A stretch of DNA of 64,000 bases from Eretmocerus hayati (GCA_029851415.1 CM056741.1:163605685-163669684); one strand, 5' to 3'. Positions 11,154 through 24,506 are shown, counted from the stretch's first letter. A program made the numbers and translations. Notes: generated by a model from the letters alone, not told the origin.

Positions 11154-11838
11154 ATTTTATTTTATTTTATTTTATTTTATTTCAATAAACGGGCATTACT
11201 ACCCAAATACAAAATTTTTACATAAATTATGTTACACCAGATAGGTGATAAAAAATTAAACAGAAAACGATCTAAAACAAGATCAAAATAACGAGTAACT
11301 ACTCAGAAAAAGTAACTAAATAGATAAACTTTTTAAGAACAAACAACCTTCAATATAGTTCAAATTCCTTAAGGATAATGCTTCAAAACAGCTGCTTTAA
11401 CAGCGTCTTTGAAAATTGACTTAACAGAAATAGATTGTAAATCTGAACTCGAATGATTCCATTCTCTTACACATCTATAATAGGAACTTCGACCGAGCAA
11501 AAATACTATTGATTGCTTGAGGACATCTCAAATAATAACTAGTGACATGATCTTTTATTTTCGGCCTAACATCTGGAATATGAAGATCCTCATTCAGAAT
11601 TGAATACATCAGCGTCAAATCATTATATTGAAACTGAGATGATATCGTTGGTACTTTGAATAGATTTGAAATGTCAGCATAATCATGATCAAATTCATTG
11701 AATTTTAGTCTTTTTCTAAAAGCTAAAACCCTTAAAAGTTTATGTTGTACCTGTTCCAGTTTGTTCATCAGATAACCTTGAGATAGAGACCAAATTTGAA
11801 AACCATAATTCAAGATAGGTTTTACCAGAGAACTAATG
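11154..11838 (-). pseudogene. 5'-truncated non-LTR retrotransposon: RT C-terminal region, 3' UTR and tail
   Basis: The minus strand encodes the region just C-terminal to the reverse transcriptase of Jockey/CR1-type LINEs, with LVKPILNYGFQIWS near the 5' break and EQVQHKLLRVLAFRKRLKF after it. This matches the 'LxxPxLEYG..IW.P......I..VQ..F.R' pattern of those elements. The reading frame is interrupted by a frameshift near 11495. After the shift, frame-consistent codons (SSYYRCVREWNHSS onward) run to a TAA at 11371-11369. About 185 bp of 3' UTR follow, ending in CGTTTATTG and a tail of AAAAT pentamers (11155-11182). The insertion is therefore a classic dead-on-arrival copy, 5'-truncated with a simple-repeat tail. 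Imperfect ACTAATGAT-like words occur at both junctions but no clean target duplication is visible. Confidence 0.85.
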
Positions 11839-14800
11839 ATTATTTACTTACTTATATGATTATTATTTACTAATGATTATTTACAGCTATCAATCCCATT
11901 TGATCAAACAATGCAAGCACTCGAAATGGTTTACAACACAACCTCAAAATTATATAACCTTAAACCCTTGCAACATAAATTCCTTTATTTTTGATTGATC
12001 AAAATTCACTGGAATCCTATACCTATGAGTGTCTCACTTTGTCATCTGTCATAATTTGATCAAAATGCTCGCGATTAGCCCATGGATTTGTATCCTACTT
12101 TCCCGAAAAATGTTTCAAAATCATTTTGGTAAATTTATTTCAAACCCGTCATGCCTTGATCATCTATATTTTATTAGCTCAACCATTTCATTCTACGTTG
12201 AACTGTTTTTTATATCTCGACAATGCTTTCTGCAATGGGCTATTTCCTTTTCATTTTGGAAGCCAACTTGCCACGAGCCATTCTGATTGCAATTTTGTGC
12301 TCCATCTACGTCTACTCGCCTCTTTTCATCCGACGAATAAAGTTTAGCGCGATGCCGGTCTCGCAGTTTGAATCACTGCGCTCAACGACTTTACGCGTCA
12401 GTTGACCTTTTAGATTGTCGTGAAAAAACTTTTTCTAGTTAAATTCTTTATGGACTTCATTCATGACTTTATATCGGGAAATCTATTCATCCTATTGTTA
12501 ATGAAGAAATCGTCCAAAATGAATAGCATGCTTTTGTCTTCAATAAGATTCTTGAGAAATGAAAGAACCTCACCTAAATATTTTTTCATGATTGAAGTTG
12601 AGAATGAAAATTGTTTTATCCAGTTACCTCGAAACCGTTCAATTATTTTGTCTGCTTAAATAACTATTCCCCCGAATCGCAATATTTTATTCAGTCCGAA
12701 AGTATGGAAAAACAATGAAACTTCTGATCTTAAAATTTTAAGTCGGTTCATTCATAACGAGCGCAGGAGGTGATATCCTGACCCAATTTTAGCAAGAACT
12801 CATCTCTGTGTATTCCAACATTTTCCAGAATTTTTTCCTGCAACCGTTTAAAAATTATGATGCTGATGTACCATTGCTGAAGTTTATTGATAATAAAATT
12901 AAATGACAGAATTAACAAAGTTCCGAAGATGAGAAAAAAATATTGATCCAAACATGAAATGGTCCAAGACGTTACCAATTCAATCTGTGTGTGCTTTTGG
13001 AGTTGGAAAAGCACTTTTCCGTCTAGACGGTAGTTTACCGACATCCTCTACTGAATTTTGAACTTTTGCAAGCATAGTCATACACTCGAAAACTTGAATT
13101 GAATGTTCAAAGTGACAGTGTAGAGCCCATGGGATTTAAACTTTTCAAAATGATACGTTCTGTGCAGATATGAGCGAAGCGAATTTCAACTGTGCGCTCC
13201 GAAGTTTCTCACAAAGTTCAAATAGTTTCGAAGCTTTCTCATATTTTTCATGATAAATTCTACAATATAGCTGAATTCTGCTTTTCATCATCACACCTAT
13301 GCAAATTTTTCACCAACAGATTCGATAAATCCCAGCTCTAAATCTTTTCGGCAGATCAACTTATTCGTCCTGTATCGTATTGTACATATAAACTCAGCAG
13401 TAGAGTTAAAGTAAATCTCTTACAAAACTTGGAAAACCCTCCAGGGAGTTGAATTTCAAACTACATCTCTGGTGTTTTCGACAACAACTTGTCGTGCTAC
13501 TACCAACTCTGTACTACACATAAAATATATAAATACAGGTATTCAAACGTGAAACAAAATAAACGTTGGGCTGACTTGCGAAACGGGTCAGTTTCGTGTA
13601 TAGGTTAGTCCACTTGTAGAAGTAAGTGTGCGAAAATGAACGAGTGAGAGAGAAAAGAAGCGGGTCGAGGCGAGCCTGTATTATCGAGCGCATCGATTCT
13701 CTCGTAGAATTTTTTTGCGCACTTTCGATCGAGAGTGAGAGTGCGCCCGTATTTATGAAAAACTCTTGCACTCGCGAAGCTTCTAACGCTCTACGATATT
13801 GTAAATTTAATGATTTTACGCACGCCCTATTATATATGGGTAATTTTGTATGAATTGTCAAGTATTAGCCTGTCCAGTGGTTGTAATTGTAAAAATGACT
13901 CCTTAAGTATTTCATTGTATTCTTCGGTTACCTAAAACCTGTGGAGTCAGTTTCAAGTATTTGAAATTTTTTCAAAATTTTAGATGGTTATACCGTGTTT
14001 GTTTTGATGCAATTCATGCAGAAGTATGCGGCGTGATATTTAAATAAATAAATAGGGAAATCCCGAATACATTTGGCCTCATTAAATGTGTCGAACCCAA
14101 CCGAAGTAAATATATCATCATTCAAGCGTCAACATAGAATATCTTTGGTTTCTATGTGATTGAAAGAAATTGATACATTTTATAGCTCATTCAAAAGAGA
14201 GAAAATCTGTGGAAAATTATGTGGAAATACATGGTACTAAGGTTCAGTCTTACAAATATTCTGGCGATGTCGCGCAACTTTTTGCGTTGGTTCTAACTGT
14301 ATTGGGTGGTCAATATATTGAAAATACCTGTCTCGGAAGCACGATATGGTGTAGTACCAATTCAGCCAAAACTGTACGACTTTGGGAATTGGAGATGAAA
14401 AATCAATTAGGTCTTATTCAATTCAAAGATCACGCCAAGCTCATGCCGCGACACGCGGATGAAATTTCCGAAATGCGCATGTAAAGGAGATATGATTGCG
14501 GAGATTTTGAGACGAGTGACGTAATATTGTGCGATTTTCCTGCCCGGAGTGCGATCTCTTTGAAGTGAAATCGAAAAAATGTGATTCACGAAAAAAATTT
14601 TATTTTTTTTATCCCATATTGGCGGTGATCGGATACGTTGATCTTATTGAGCCATGAAGCGCCGGAGGCATTTGTTGAAATGGACAATCTTGCTAAATGA
14701 TTGCTTATGAAATTCTGGAAAATCGATGAAAAACTGCTATCAGCTGTAAAATTGTTACCGTGATTTTGGCAATGCCGCCGACCCTATATGAATAACAAAA

Positions 14801-15310
14801 GTGGACTTTCAATTCTCAGTATACTACATAAACACGTGGGCAAAAGGCCACAGATGTGCGTTGAGCAAACTTTTTTGTTTTCAATGGAAATGTAAAGAAA
14901 CGCCGATATACGACCAGAAACTCCTATTCAATCTCATCCATGGCTTATGTATAATAATTGTATGCAATCAGGAACTGGAAGATAGTAACAGAAGTCAGAA
15001 TTGAAATCCTTCAAAAACTTGACTGATGGTTTCATCTTTTCTCGCTGCATCTTCGACGATCTAGAGGTTCTATAGACTTCACCTCTAAGCGCACTGCTTC
15101 GGATTACTTTGGAGTTGCTGGTTTACCGAAATAGGAATGATAATCTGAGGCTTTTTCGGATGGAGCTCAAGTATTTTGAGACAGTTTTTGCACCCTAGCA
15201 GGTGTATGTACATCCCCAGAAGGTAGTGAAAATATACCACGAGAAACACTGATTTTTTGGGTTGAATGCGTTTCCTTGACTCTCCCGCTGATGTAAGCAT
15301 GGGTCTGCAT
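11839..15310. other. Unannotated DNA; GAGA-rich patch near 13.6-13.8 kb
   Basis: Overlapping frames at 12029-12659 and a hydrophobic minus-strand frame at 12748-13044 were examined and not recognised. Between 13625 and 13800 there is a GC-richer patch with GAGAGAGAAAAG, GATCGAGAGTGAGAGTG and several CGCAC words, which could be regulatory but has no decisive signal. Confidence 0.4.
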
Positions 15311-15634
15311 GAGAGTCTTTCAGATCCGGGTTACGGATTCGGCTGAAACTCTGGGAATAGCTTTCTTTTAGCACAACAAGATAAAATCCAGAATTATGGA
15401 CCCTAACGCTCAAGCGTTTCCGTGGTGCAGCAAAAAACTTGAGTATTATTGTCTATATAGGCCCATCTTGAAAAGTAATATATACAGGTATACTGTAACA
15501 CATAGGTTCTAAGATGTAGCTCGGAAACGCTTGAGTGTTAGGGTTTATAAGTTTGGGTTTCATCATTTGTTGTTAGAAGTAGACTATTCCCAAAGTCCCA
15601 GTCAAATTCGTGACCCGGATCTGAAAACACTCTC
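15311..15634. mobile_element. P-family palindromic element, copy 1
   Basis: The ends pair as GAGAGT..TTTCAGATCCGGGT. Inner arms share GGCTGAAACTCTGGGAATAG with its inverse, and AACGCTCAAGCGTTTCC with GGAAACGCTTGAGTGTTAGG. The element is a single hairpin with a short centre and no coding capacity. It shares its arms and parts of its centre with copies at 31.4, 40.8, 44.7, 45.6 and 62.0 kb. Confidence 0.8.
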
Positions 15635-16329
15635 CTTGTGAGCACATCGATGAACATCTCCCTCTAAATGGAAAATCACAACTTTGAATCATTGAAAACA
15701 TGCTTACAGAGTTACAGAACCTGCCCTGATACGCTAGAACTATGGGATTCCAACGTATCTTGAGATTTGGTCTGAGTGACACGTCATTTTGTTGTTTTTC
15801 GGGTGTTCTCTCGCACATGATCGGCTTAATATCTATCCACATCCACCAATTGATCCCGAACTTGGTGGCTACTTTCAAGCGATTTAAACAAAAAGAATTT
15901 GACTAGTTGGGCTTCATTAAATGCCATGCAGCCCAAATGATCAAGGAGTGACAGCAAAAGTCAAATTTTTCTGGGATTTCCCCAAGTATTGTTCTTTGTT
16001 ACCTTCAGACAGTCGCATCATACTCGAAACGTTATGTTATGCATTTCCTGTTTCTAGCCTGTGTGACTCATTTTTTGCTCATCCAGAGAGCTGACCCTAA
16101 CGAAATCGATTTTCAGTCAATCTTACTAGAAGTTTGAGTAGATAGAATAGGGAATGACATTTTCCTCAGTGATAATGTATAGCATTTCCTGATGATCTAT
16201 ATGGCATGGATTTTGCAAATCTTTTAGAAAATTTTTCAAATCCCACAAATTTTTCTTTCATTTTCCAACAAAAATATATTGTTTTAGTGTGGCAAACATT
16301 TCTACTCCCGAGTGATAAATTTTAGAATT
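15635..16329. other. Unannotated AT-rich DNA
   Basis: Nothing recognised. Confidence 0.4.
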
Positions 16330-16985
16330 CTGGCTATTGCAGAGTCAAGCTTTTGAAATTCGGCCAGAAATTTTGAGGAGATTCACATTTTTTTCTGCGT
16401 GATAGAATCTGTCTGTCTCGAAATAGCATAGTCACAAGAAAGCGAAAACCATTGCGCCCGAGTAACATACTATGTTTTTTCGATCTTCTGTGAGCAAATG
16501 AGAAGCGAAAGACAGTGTGCAAATGACTCATTTGCGCACATACGATCAAAATAGTGCATTTCGATACAAGGGTGTAAAAACTTCTATCCAATTTTCCGAT
16601 GTTTGAGTGCTTAAAAAATTGCATAAAATAGCATTCGCCCCTCGATCATGAGGTTCCCCGCTTCCAAGCAATTATTTCAACCCTCGACTGCGGCTCGGGC
16701 TAAAAACCAATCGCTCAGAAGCGAGCTACAACGTCATAATCTCGGTGCGAAAAGTTACTTTCTCGCACAGTGTGTCAGAATAGTATATTTCGGACTGAGT
16801 TTATGAGGCTGTAGCTCGCTTTTGAGCGATTGGTTTTCGGCCTGAGTCGCAGGCGAAGGTCGAAATAATCGCTCGGAAGCCGGGAACCTCATGAACGAGT
16901 TGCGAATACTATTTTGTACAATTTTGTCAGCACCCAAATATCGAAAAATTGAAAAAAGACTCGTTTGTCTCTTTGACAATGAAGA
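16330..16985. repeat. H-family palindromic block with two hairpins
   Basis: The core palindrome is 16648-16893. It starts CATGAGGTTCCCCGCTTCC and ends GGAAGCCGGGAACCTCATG, with the hairpin at 16666-16716 in one arm and its mirror 16824-16874 in the other. The second hairpin has a perfect 8-bp outer stem, GAGCGATT / AATCGCTC. The spacer carries GTGCGAAAAG and CTCGCACAGTGTGTCAG. Flanks on both sides carry the family words for TTTCCGATGTTTGAGTGC and its inverse. No protein is encoded. Confidence 0.8.
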
Positions 16986-18286
16986 AATGTGTGGAAAATC
17001 TCGCTACTTAGTTGCCCCTAAAAAGATTTGAGAGTACTTCTAGTGTTTTAGCATGGCCTTTCTGTAATATTGTCACAAAACCTTATGGAGAATTTTCGAA
17101 ATCTTTGAATTAGGAATCATACATAAAAATTGACGGACAGCCGTTCAAATGACCGAGAAAAATAGCACTTAAAACACTTCTGACCTTTATATCATCACAA
17201 TCGTTGCAAACTGTACTCAACGATTTCCATCCTTCGAAAATTTTTTGTATCAAAATCGTACGATTTGAAAGAAAATTTGATATCATTGGCTGACTAGAAA
17301 AAAACAAGAGCGCCGTTCTTGGAAGCAAAAGTGCATGTCGTGGATCGAATATTCACGGAACCGTCATATACATTGCGTACAGCTCTCGCGCTTGATGTAT
17401 CCTGCCACTGTCATATTACACATAACCTTTCAATACGTGTATTGGAAAAAAGTGCTAGGATGCAAAAGACTCGATACTTTGCAAAAGGATTCTCGTGTGC
17501 AATATGCTTGGGTGCAATCTCCAATGATGTTTTCTCCGTCATATAGCAATTGTTTTTTGCATCGCGAACTATGACATAAAAAGCGAATGTGACCGATGCG
17601 TATGAGTGGAGCGACCAAATGATACGACGACGTTGCAAGCATGAAACGAGAAAAATTGTGGGGTTGAAATAGATTCCTTTCAAGCGAACTATTTTGCCAC
17701 TGCTTTCACTTGAAAAGCTTGTGAGAGAGAGGGTGTTGCGGGATATACATGTATATTGGCTGTGTGAAATTTTTTTTGAACTTTGTTTTTGCTATCAATA
17801 GGTTATTATGGAACGCTGTAGAGGTAGACCACCCTGGTTGAGCTTGAAGGGTTGAGTGAGTATCGGTTACGGTCGATATGCACGGAAGCCTATTTATTTC
17901 TGATTGATGGAGTAGGGTACGGTGACAAGTCGACCGAGTAAAGGATTTTTGTCGAGTTAACTGTGAAAAAAAGTTGTTTGGTCTTATACCGCATCGTAAC
18001 AAAATTGCATAAAAAGTGCTAGAATTTGGACAAGCATGAATAATTAGAGTATAAAAGTAGGTCACGTCTATTTTTACATGATTAATTTATATTTATCGAT
18101 TATTATCCATCATTGTAGCCTTCAATAACTTTCGGCAGGAAATTTTTTTAACAAAAACGTTGTATTGGATGTTGGAATATTGAGATCAGTCTGAAAGGAA
18201 TTATTGTTAAATCGTAGATGATTTTTTTCAACAAATATTGATTTATCGGAAATTTTAGTCAAGACTTGTAAATTATGGCTAAAGAG
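16986..18286. other. Unannotated DNA
   Basis: Several small overlapping frames at 17319-18065 were inspected; none shows a known motif or consistent splice context. Confidence 0.4.
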
Positions 18287-18357
18287 GTGTCCAAATAAAT
18301 CCCTTTATTTGGACACTTCTTCAAGGCGGACACTTTTTTGAGACTGGAGGTGTCCGC
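18287..18357. repeat. Tandem pair of hairpins sharing GTGTCC/GGACAC
   Basis: The first hairpin has a perfect 13-bp stem, GTGTCCAAATAAA / TTTATTTGGACAC, with a 4-nt loop (18287-18316). The second, 18326-18357, has an 8-bp stem GCGGACAC / GTGTCCGC with a 16-nt loop. They may be the ends of a small element or its remnant. Confidence 0.65.
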
Positions 18358-19969
18358 TTCGTAAAAGTTTGATTGTATTGGCAAAATGGTCCAGTCGAAT
18401 GTTTCTAAGATTTGGGGGAAAAGTAATTGAAGAGAAAATAGGAAGGAAAAAAGGTGTTCCAAGCATTTTACCCATGAGGACCCAAACTATTTTCTGAATA
18501 TAAAAAGCTCTTTTACGTTCTATCGAATTATACGAGTCACTTGCTGAGCAAGATAAGGTCAAGTTCAAAGACCCAAAAAATCACCCAGTCTGGAGTTCCT
18601 TACGTATAAGTAAAGAAAATTATGAACGAAGCACACTGAAATATTTTCATCAAAATTGTCCAAAATATAGTACATTTTGAGTGTCATATGATCAAGAAAT
18701 TCACCTTGTGTTTCGCGGAAATCAATAGACCAAGAAGGATTTAGTCCATGAATTTTCTTGAGGTATCTCAGTGTGCCAGTGTAAGATTAAATTCCTTGCA
18801 AAGTCTCGCCCGAAAGCGCACAACTCACCCGACACTATCGGACACTGTACATCTTAAGCTTTCTTCGCTGACTCTATCTGCTTGAAGCCACTATACTCTA
18901 CTCGCTCTGTCTTCACTTTCTACACTAGCCCGGGGCTGACCACACCTCGACTTTATCTACTTTCTAACCGGCATCCAACTCGACAGACAATGACAAAGTC
19001 ACTTCCGACGATGCGAAATAGATGAACATCGGACAACAAGTGTGCTCTCAATTTCGACACTTTTCGTCCACTAGTTATCTCTTAAATCTGCTTTCTCATC
19101 AATTCTTTCAATAATTTCTTGCCAATAATAATTATCTTGAAAATCATGGAAATTTCCCTACTAAAATAAGAATTTTATATATTTTTAAACACCGTGAAAA
19201 GATAGAGTAGGAACCATCATAACCATAACTAGATACTGATCCAAATAATGATTTCGGATCTTTTACTAGCTGTTCCATTCAAATGACAAATGACTAAAGC
19301 TCTAGAAAGTGATTATACATGAAAATATTTGCTCAGTCCAATCGAGCTATACGAGTTTAACAATGCCGTGTGCCTTGAACTGCGCTAATTAGAATTTCTG
19401 TACAAATAAGTACATCGAATCGGTAATGCTACGTTTGATTATATTGATCCATTTTATAAATCAAACAATATAATTCTAACGGCACTACTCTGAGAACTTC
19501 TTTTGCTCGTGTTGTCACTATCATCCCTGCCTGATAGATGCAATTATCGGATTATGTAAATGTGAGCTTTTCTGTACTCCGTGAAAAAAAGTCTGGGTAA
19601 AAGAGTGCTTGCAGGAACTTTGGTGTATACATTATTAAAAGAAAAAGTATAAAATGCAGCAACTGCACTGCAAGTGTTATCAGTTTTACGATCCTCTTCA
19701 GTTGCTTTTAGTTGGTACAGAAGCGAAAAAAAGTTATCTCTGTGTATTGTTCACTCTATAGGGATGAGCTCTTTGTCATCACACAAATATTTCTTTTAGA
19801 TCCTCGGATAATAATCTTTAGCGTATCCTGATCTTGTACACGACATGCATTTGCATAATAAAATCGAACTTCTGGTTATTAACAACTCTTGAAAATGAAT
19901 AATTTGCTTTTTGATAAATATGGTCGAAGATTTGTCCATATCAAATAAATAGTACGTTTCGCTACAAGG
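18358..19969. other. Unannotated DNA
   Basis: A CT-rich, slightly GC-richer stretch lies at 18790-19000. No gene or repeat was recognised. Confidence 0.4.
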
Positions 19970-20310
19970 GACATCCCAGTGATAGACTTTCAGCACGAGC
20001 CGTAAACGAGGGTAGGAATCATCACCAGGATGCAAATAGTATATTTCCGTACTGAGCGCGGTAGCCCATTTTGGGTACTAGGACAGACATGCCCTCCAGT
20101 GCCCAAAATGGGCTTGCAAGCGAAGTGCGGATATATTCTTTCATTACGAGAACCCTAAAATTCTGTTCAAACGCGGCATTTTTAGGTTAAAGTAATGAAA
20201 AGATAAGTTCCACTCTCGTGTCTCAAACTGTGTTTTTTCACAGACTGTGACGGAAAGTGGAAAATCAGTGCAAAAAAGATACCTTCTCGCACAGTGTGTC
20301 AGAAAATTTT
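19970..20310. repeat. H-family block with short palindrome
   Basis: The family hairpin is at 19979-20025, with outer stem GTGAT / ATCAC. It is followed by a 13-bp inverted repeat, GCCCATTTTGGG(T/C), with arms at 20064-20076 and 20101-20113. The 3' side carries GACTGTGACGGAAAGTGGAAAATCAGTGC and CTCGCACAGTGTGTCAG, words shared with 62.7 and 16.77 kb. Confidence 0.65.
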
Positions 20311-21625
20311 CATCTATAGCATAACAGTAATTGAGCACACAAATAATTTTCAATAAAATTGATATGATGGGAATGGCAAATCGCTTTAATTAATTGTAAC
20401 GTACGATGAGATATCTGATGCATCATTGAATAGTGAATGACTGAATTCCACGAGATCCACTCTCCCTGTCAGTCTGGCTCGCATATTAAAGCGTGACAAG
20501 TGCTTCCGTCGTCGTGGCTTTACTCAATTGAAGCTTATTAAATTTTGACGGAAGACGGAATCATTGATAACGGGATCAAATAAACTGATATCTTATTAGG
20601 AACATTCAAGATATTATAAAATATTTTGACAGCGTTGTCTTCTTTCTCCTGATTGACAAGATAAGACGGCTGATTATTAATAATATTTTTCAACTAACAA
20701 ATCAATTCTGGTTTGAAATTGTTCCATTTGCTTTTGTTAATAATTGAAGATTGGGATATTGATGAAAAAGTGGAAGTTGTCCGGAGGATCTTTTCTATTC
20801 AGAATACCGAATCATTATTTTTAGTCTATGAATTTGAACGTCACCGATCTGTAGTTTAGTAGGGAGTTTTAGGAAATTGCGTGACTTATTTATCTTCTCT
20901 TGATTACGAATCTGGAATACCAGGATGAATCTGATGAAACTCAATACTCAAACTATGTCGATCTCCTATTCAAAGTTTACTTCGCATCGGGGAAATTGTA
21001 TCATACCAATCACTAATTTTGAAAAAAACTTAGAAGTCACGCAAATTTTCTTCATTTGAAAGGGAATGTATAAACTTTTTGTCTAACTTTCAAGATTTAT
21101 AATGTCAATAAAAAAAATGTACTCAATTTCGACAAAGTCAATTCTGGGAACCCAAGGTTCTTCGGGGCGTTCTGGGGGTCAACATTTGTAAGTGATTTTC
21201 ACCTATTACCATTCATCATCGAGGAATCAAATTTTTCAAAGCAACTGCTACGCATGTTTTACTTTGCACAACCGCCAATTTTCAGAGGACTTTGAACAAA
21301 TTTCAGCAAAATTCTGATCGTTCATGAAAACATTTTCAATTGAGGCTGCTAACACCAGAAAGATAGCTTTTGTTGTCTGAATTTTTTTCAATTCTTCTAA
21401 GTGCGCGTTAGTGCGCAGATATCCTTACAACTTTCTAAAGCTACCTGATGGATCTCTTTGTCTCTTTGTTATTCAAGCAATAAGTAGCTGCGAACAGGAG
21501 TTGGGAGATGATGTATCTTATTATAAGGAAGATGGTTTTTGGTAAGAAGAGACCAATATTGTTGATGATGTGGAAAAGTTGATACAAAATTTCTTGTACG
21601 TCTTTATCTGACTCTGCGTGAAATA
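20311..21625. other. Unannotated AT-rich DNA
   Basis: Nothing recognised. Confidence 0.4.
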
Positions 21626-22396
21626 AGGGGCCGTCCATAAACTACGTAGGTGGTTAAGGGGGGAGGGGGGGCCAAAAATTTAATTTAAAAAAACTACGTT
21701 CGGCTACGGGGGGAGGGGGGGTCATCGGCTTTACTACGTAGCTTCATATTTTTAAATTTCGTGCGTGAAAATGGCTCTCGGTACATGATTTCAGTATTCT
21801 TATGGGTCAGATAAATTTTGATTGGATGTAATAATAATCTATGAAGCCACACAGCCGATGCTTGTACATGTGAAGCATGTACGTCAGATGTTCATTCGTT
21901 CACGTCATTGTTCACATTTGCTGAGTGCTCGTGTGTAAGTATCGTTGGAGGTTCTGAACTGGTGAATCGTTTTCATACTTGAGCTTGGCTCACTTGTATA
22001 TCCTTTATCAAGTATTACCTATGTTTTCCAAATTTATTCCCTAAAATCTTCTGACTTCGAATTCGAATGTCCCTCCATAAAGCAGATAAACCCTCTAATA
22101 CGTCTGACAAGACGAATCATGCCCGTAATCAGGGACAAGGTGAATGAATAATCACATAGGATATTTTAAAACAGTCGTGCTACTCCAACTCAAGATATTT
22201 TGAAAAATAAAATAGTTTCCAGGATCTTTGGTTCTTTTCGATGGAATAGAACTTTTATTATTTTTAGAAAAGCTACGTAGTTTTTTGGGGGGAGGGGGGG
22301 GGGTCAGATTGGCCAAAAAGCTACGATTGGCTACGGGGGGGAGGGGTGGGGTCAAAAATGATTAAAATCAGTCTACGTAGTTTATGGACGGCCCCT
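21626..22396. mobile_element. 771-bp MITE with 24-bp perfect TIRs
   Basis: The left TIR at 21626-21649 starts AGGGGCCGTCCATAAACTAC and matches the right TIR (22373-22396) exactly. Each end carries two more CTACGTAG or GCTACG words separated by G-rich runs, so each terminus is itself a repeated module. This end type is widespread in invertebrate non-autonomous DNA elements. The interior has no transposase, and the proline-rich minus frame is a reading of the G-run. A clean target duplication is not visible. Confidence 0.85.
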
Positions 22397-23788
22397 AGTA
22401 CCGTGAATCTTTCAAATTTTCACTGGTTTGATGCTTTCATTTTTATTTCATTCACGGTAGGTGTGACACAATGACAAAAGATTGTCATTGTAGAGCAATC
22501 AACAACAATTCGTGTGATCTATCCTCAAAAATTGATTAAAAACTGATTCAGAATCATACGGGATCAGCTTGACCTATGATTTGTCATGTTCAATCACGAA
22601 AATTTGCGGAACAGAGTTTTCTTGAAAACCAAGAAAGCAGTTAGAATGTAATTTTTTTAGATTTCGCATGCTAGTGATTCAAGTTGGTAAAGAGTTTTGT
22701 CTAGTTCGAAATTCTTTTAGCAGATTAACATCATGGACTCGTTTTCCAATCAAATACTTTTTTGTCAAATAGTCTTTTTATTCTGTAGCAGTAATACATG
22801 TCACGTATGCACCGAAGTACAATGAATCGCAAGTGCTGGCTTGAACACATCTTCCTACAAACTTCAAAATCACTCAAGATGATTTTTTGATGATCGAATT
22901 CCTTCAATTTTCATTATAAAAGAGAGTTTACAACTCTGTACGATCATTCTTTGCGACTTTGAGAGTGAATGAAGAAAACAAAAATAATGTGTAATAACAA
23001 CGAGTACATCGCTGTGAAACTGAAAATCTAATACATCCAGACAAAGCTTGAAGATATTAACGAAGTGAAATTGGAATACATCGAATTATTGGTACTCAAT
23101 GACGCTTGACTGCGATGATTGTATATCTGCAAGGTTAAATTAATATCCTGAAAATCATTTACCTCCACGAAAGAAAAACACACCCATCAGCTCTTGACTT
23201 TGAAAATTTTATCAATGACTTTATTCTGCTATCAATGCATGCACCTATTATTCATCTTTTGTCATTCCGTGAAAAAGTTTTCCTTGTTATACGTTTCTGT
23301 TGTGGCTTCTATTTCAATCATAGATATTGCATTATAAATTTTTCTTGAATAGATCATATAAAAGGAACCAAATATATCGAAAATATCAAAGCCATTGCAA
23401 ACTTTCCAAGTTAGATGATAGCTATTTGTATGACTTTTAAACTAGGTTAAAGTACCAAAGATTCTCTCGAATCAATCACGACACTTGCGGAGAGAGAAGA
23501 GAGTGCCGAAAGATCCATTGAGTGACCGATCATGATTTGCCACTATACACACTTGAACCAACGAGCTTGCGGCTTTTCACAGAGTTCAGAAACGACCGTC
23601 AACTCGATCGAATATTCAGCAATAGTTCACGGCAGCGTCATATATAGCAGCATCACCAACAATAGCAATACACTATGACTCGATCTCTGATCACAGCCAA
23701 CTGTACCGATCAAAAATAGTTGTTCACAAAATCGAAAATTCGAGAGACGAGACAGTGCATCTAGGATATCGGTATGGTAAGCTCAAAT
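22397..23788. other. Unannotated AT-rich DNA
   Basis: Only the GGGATCAGCTTGACC fragment at 22561, shared with 8.7-8.9 kb, was recognised. Confidence 0.4.
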
Positions 23789-24506
23789 ATGAGTGATTCC
23801 GCTGAAAAAAAGTGCAAATCTCACACAAAAAGTTATTTAGGTCAAAAAATTATTTCAGTCTCACGCGAGCTTCGGTGGTTCGTTGTAATTGATTTCCACT
23901 TGTTTGGGAACAAAAAGGAAATATCCGAAGCTGCGTATCCCAAAATTGAAGCCAGACAACAATATGTCAAGTTTGAGGGTCCGCAGAAGGGAGGAGCAAA
24001 ACATGGGGACGGAAAGGACAAAAAATTGTGTACGCCATTTTGAAAACACGTTTAAATGGTATGCCTGGCTGCAGATTTGAGTTTTCGGCTAGCATATATT
24101 AGGTGTATTTGGGAGTCTAGATGATAACCTCATTGATTAGAAAGGCTCAATACATGGTTCGGGACTCTTTCGAGCTGACTAGTGCATTGCAAGCCTGTGC
24201 AAGCAGTTTTCAGAGCAAACTTGTATACACACGTACGGGGTTTTGGACTCTGCACATGCGTCGTGGTGAAACCAAGAGTCGAAAGTCGGGTTTCCTGTAG
24301 AGGGGGGGGGGGGGGAGAATTGACATTTTGCCCCTTTAGCAACCAGGACAATTACGGAGAGGTTGCAATCGTTCCAAAATGATTAATATAGTTGCGAACC
24401 ATTAGAATACACCCTAGGAATTTATCATAATGTACATTTCAAGTCGAGGTTGAAAACTAGAGGATCTCGGAACACAAAAAGTCCCACTTTCGGGAGAATC
24501 ACTCAT
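23789..24506 (+). mobile_element. S-family TIR element, copy 1
   Basis: The ends are ATGAGTGATTCCGCTGAAAA and, inverted, ATGAGTGATTCTCCCGAAAG. The interior at 23990-24160 (ACATGGGGACGG, TTGTGTACGCCATT, GAGTTTTCGG, TAGAAAGGCTCAATA) matches the minus strand of 54190-54390, so the two elements are one family inserted in opposite orientations. A 14-G run sits at 24302-24315. The small frames sharing NMGTE..T..NFVRH between the copies are too short and too decayed to call a transposase. Confidence 0.7.

Noticed and set aside
12748..13044. Hydrophobic 98-codon minus frame, at first suspected to be a chemoreceptor exon
   Set aside because: No family motif could be aligned and no flanking exons were found; AT-rich DNA readily gives hydrophobic frames.
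14170..14484. 104-codon plus frame
   Set aside because: No recognisable motif, ordinary start context, and no splice or promoter support; left unannotated.
22152..22355. Proline-rich minus frame
   Set aside because: A reading of the G-runs in the MITE end.
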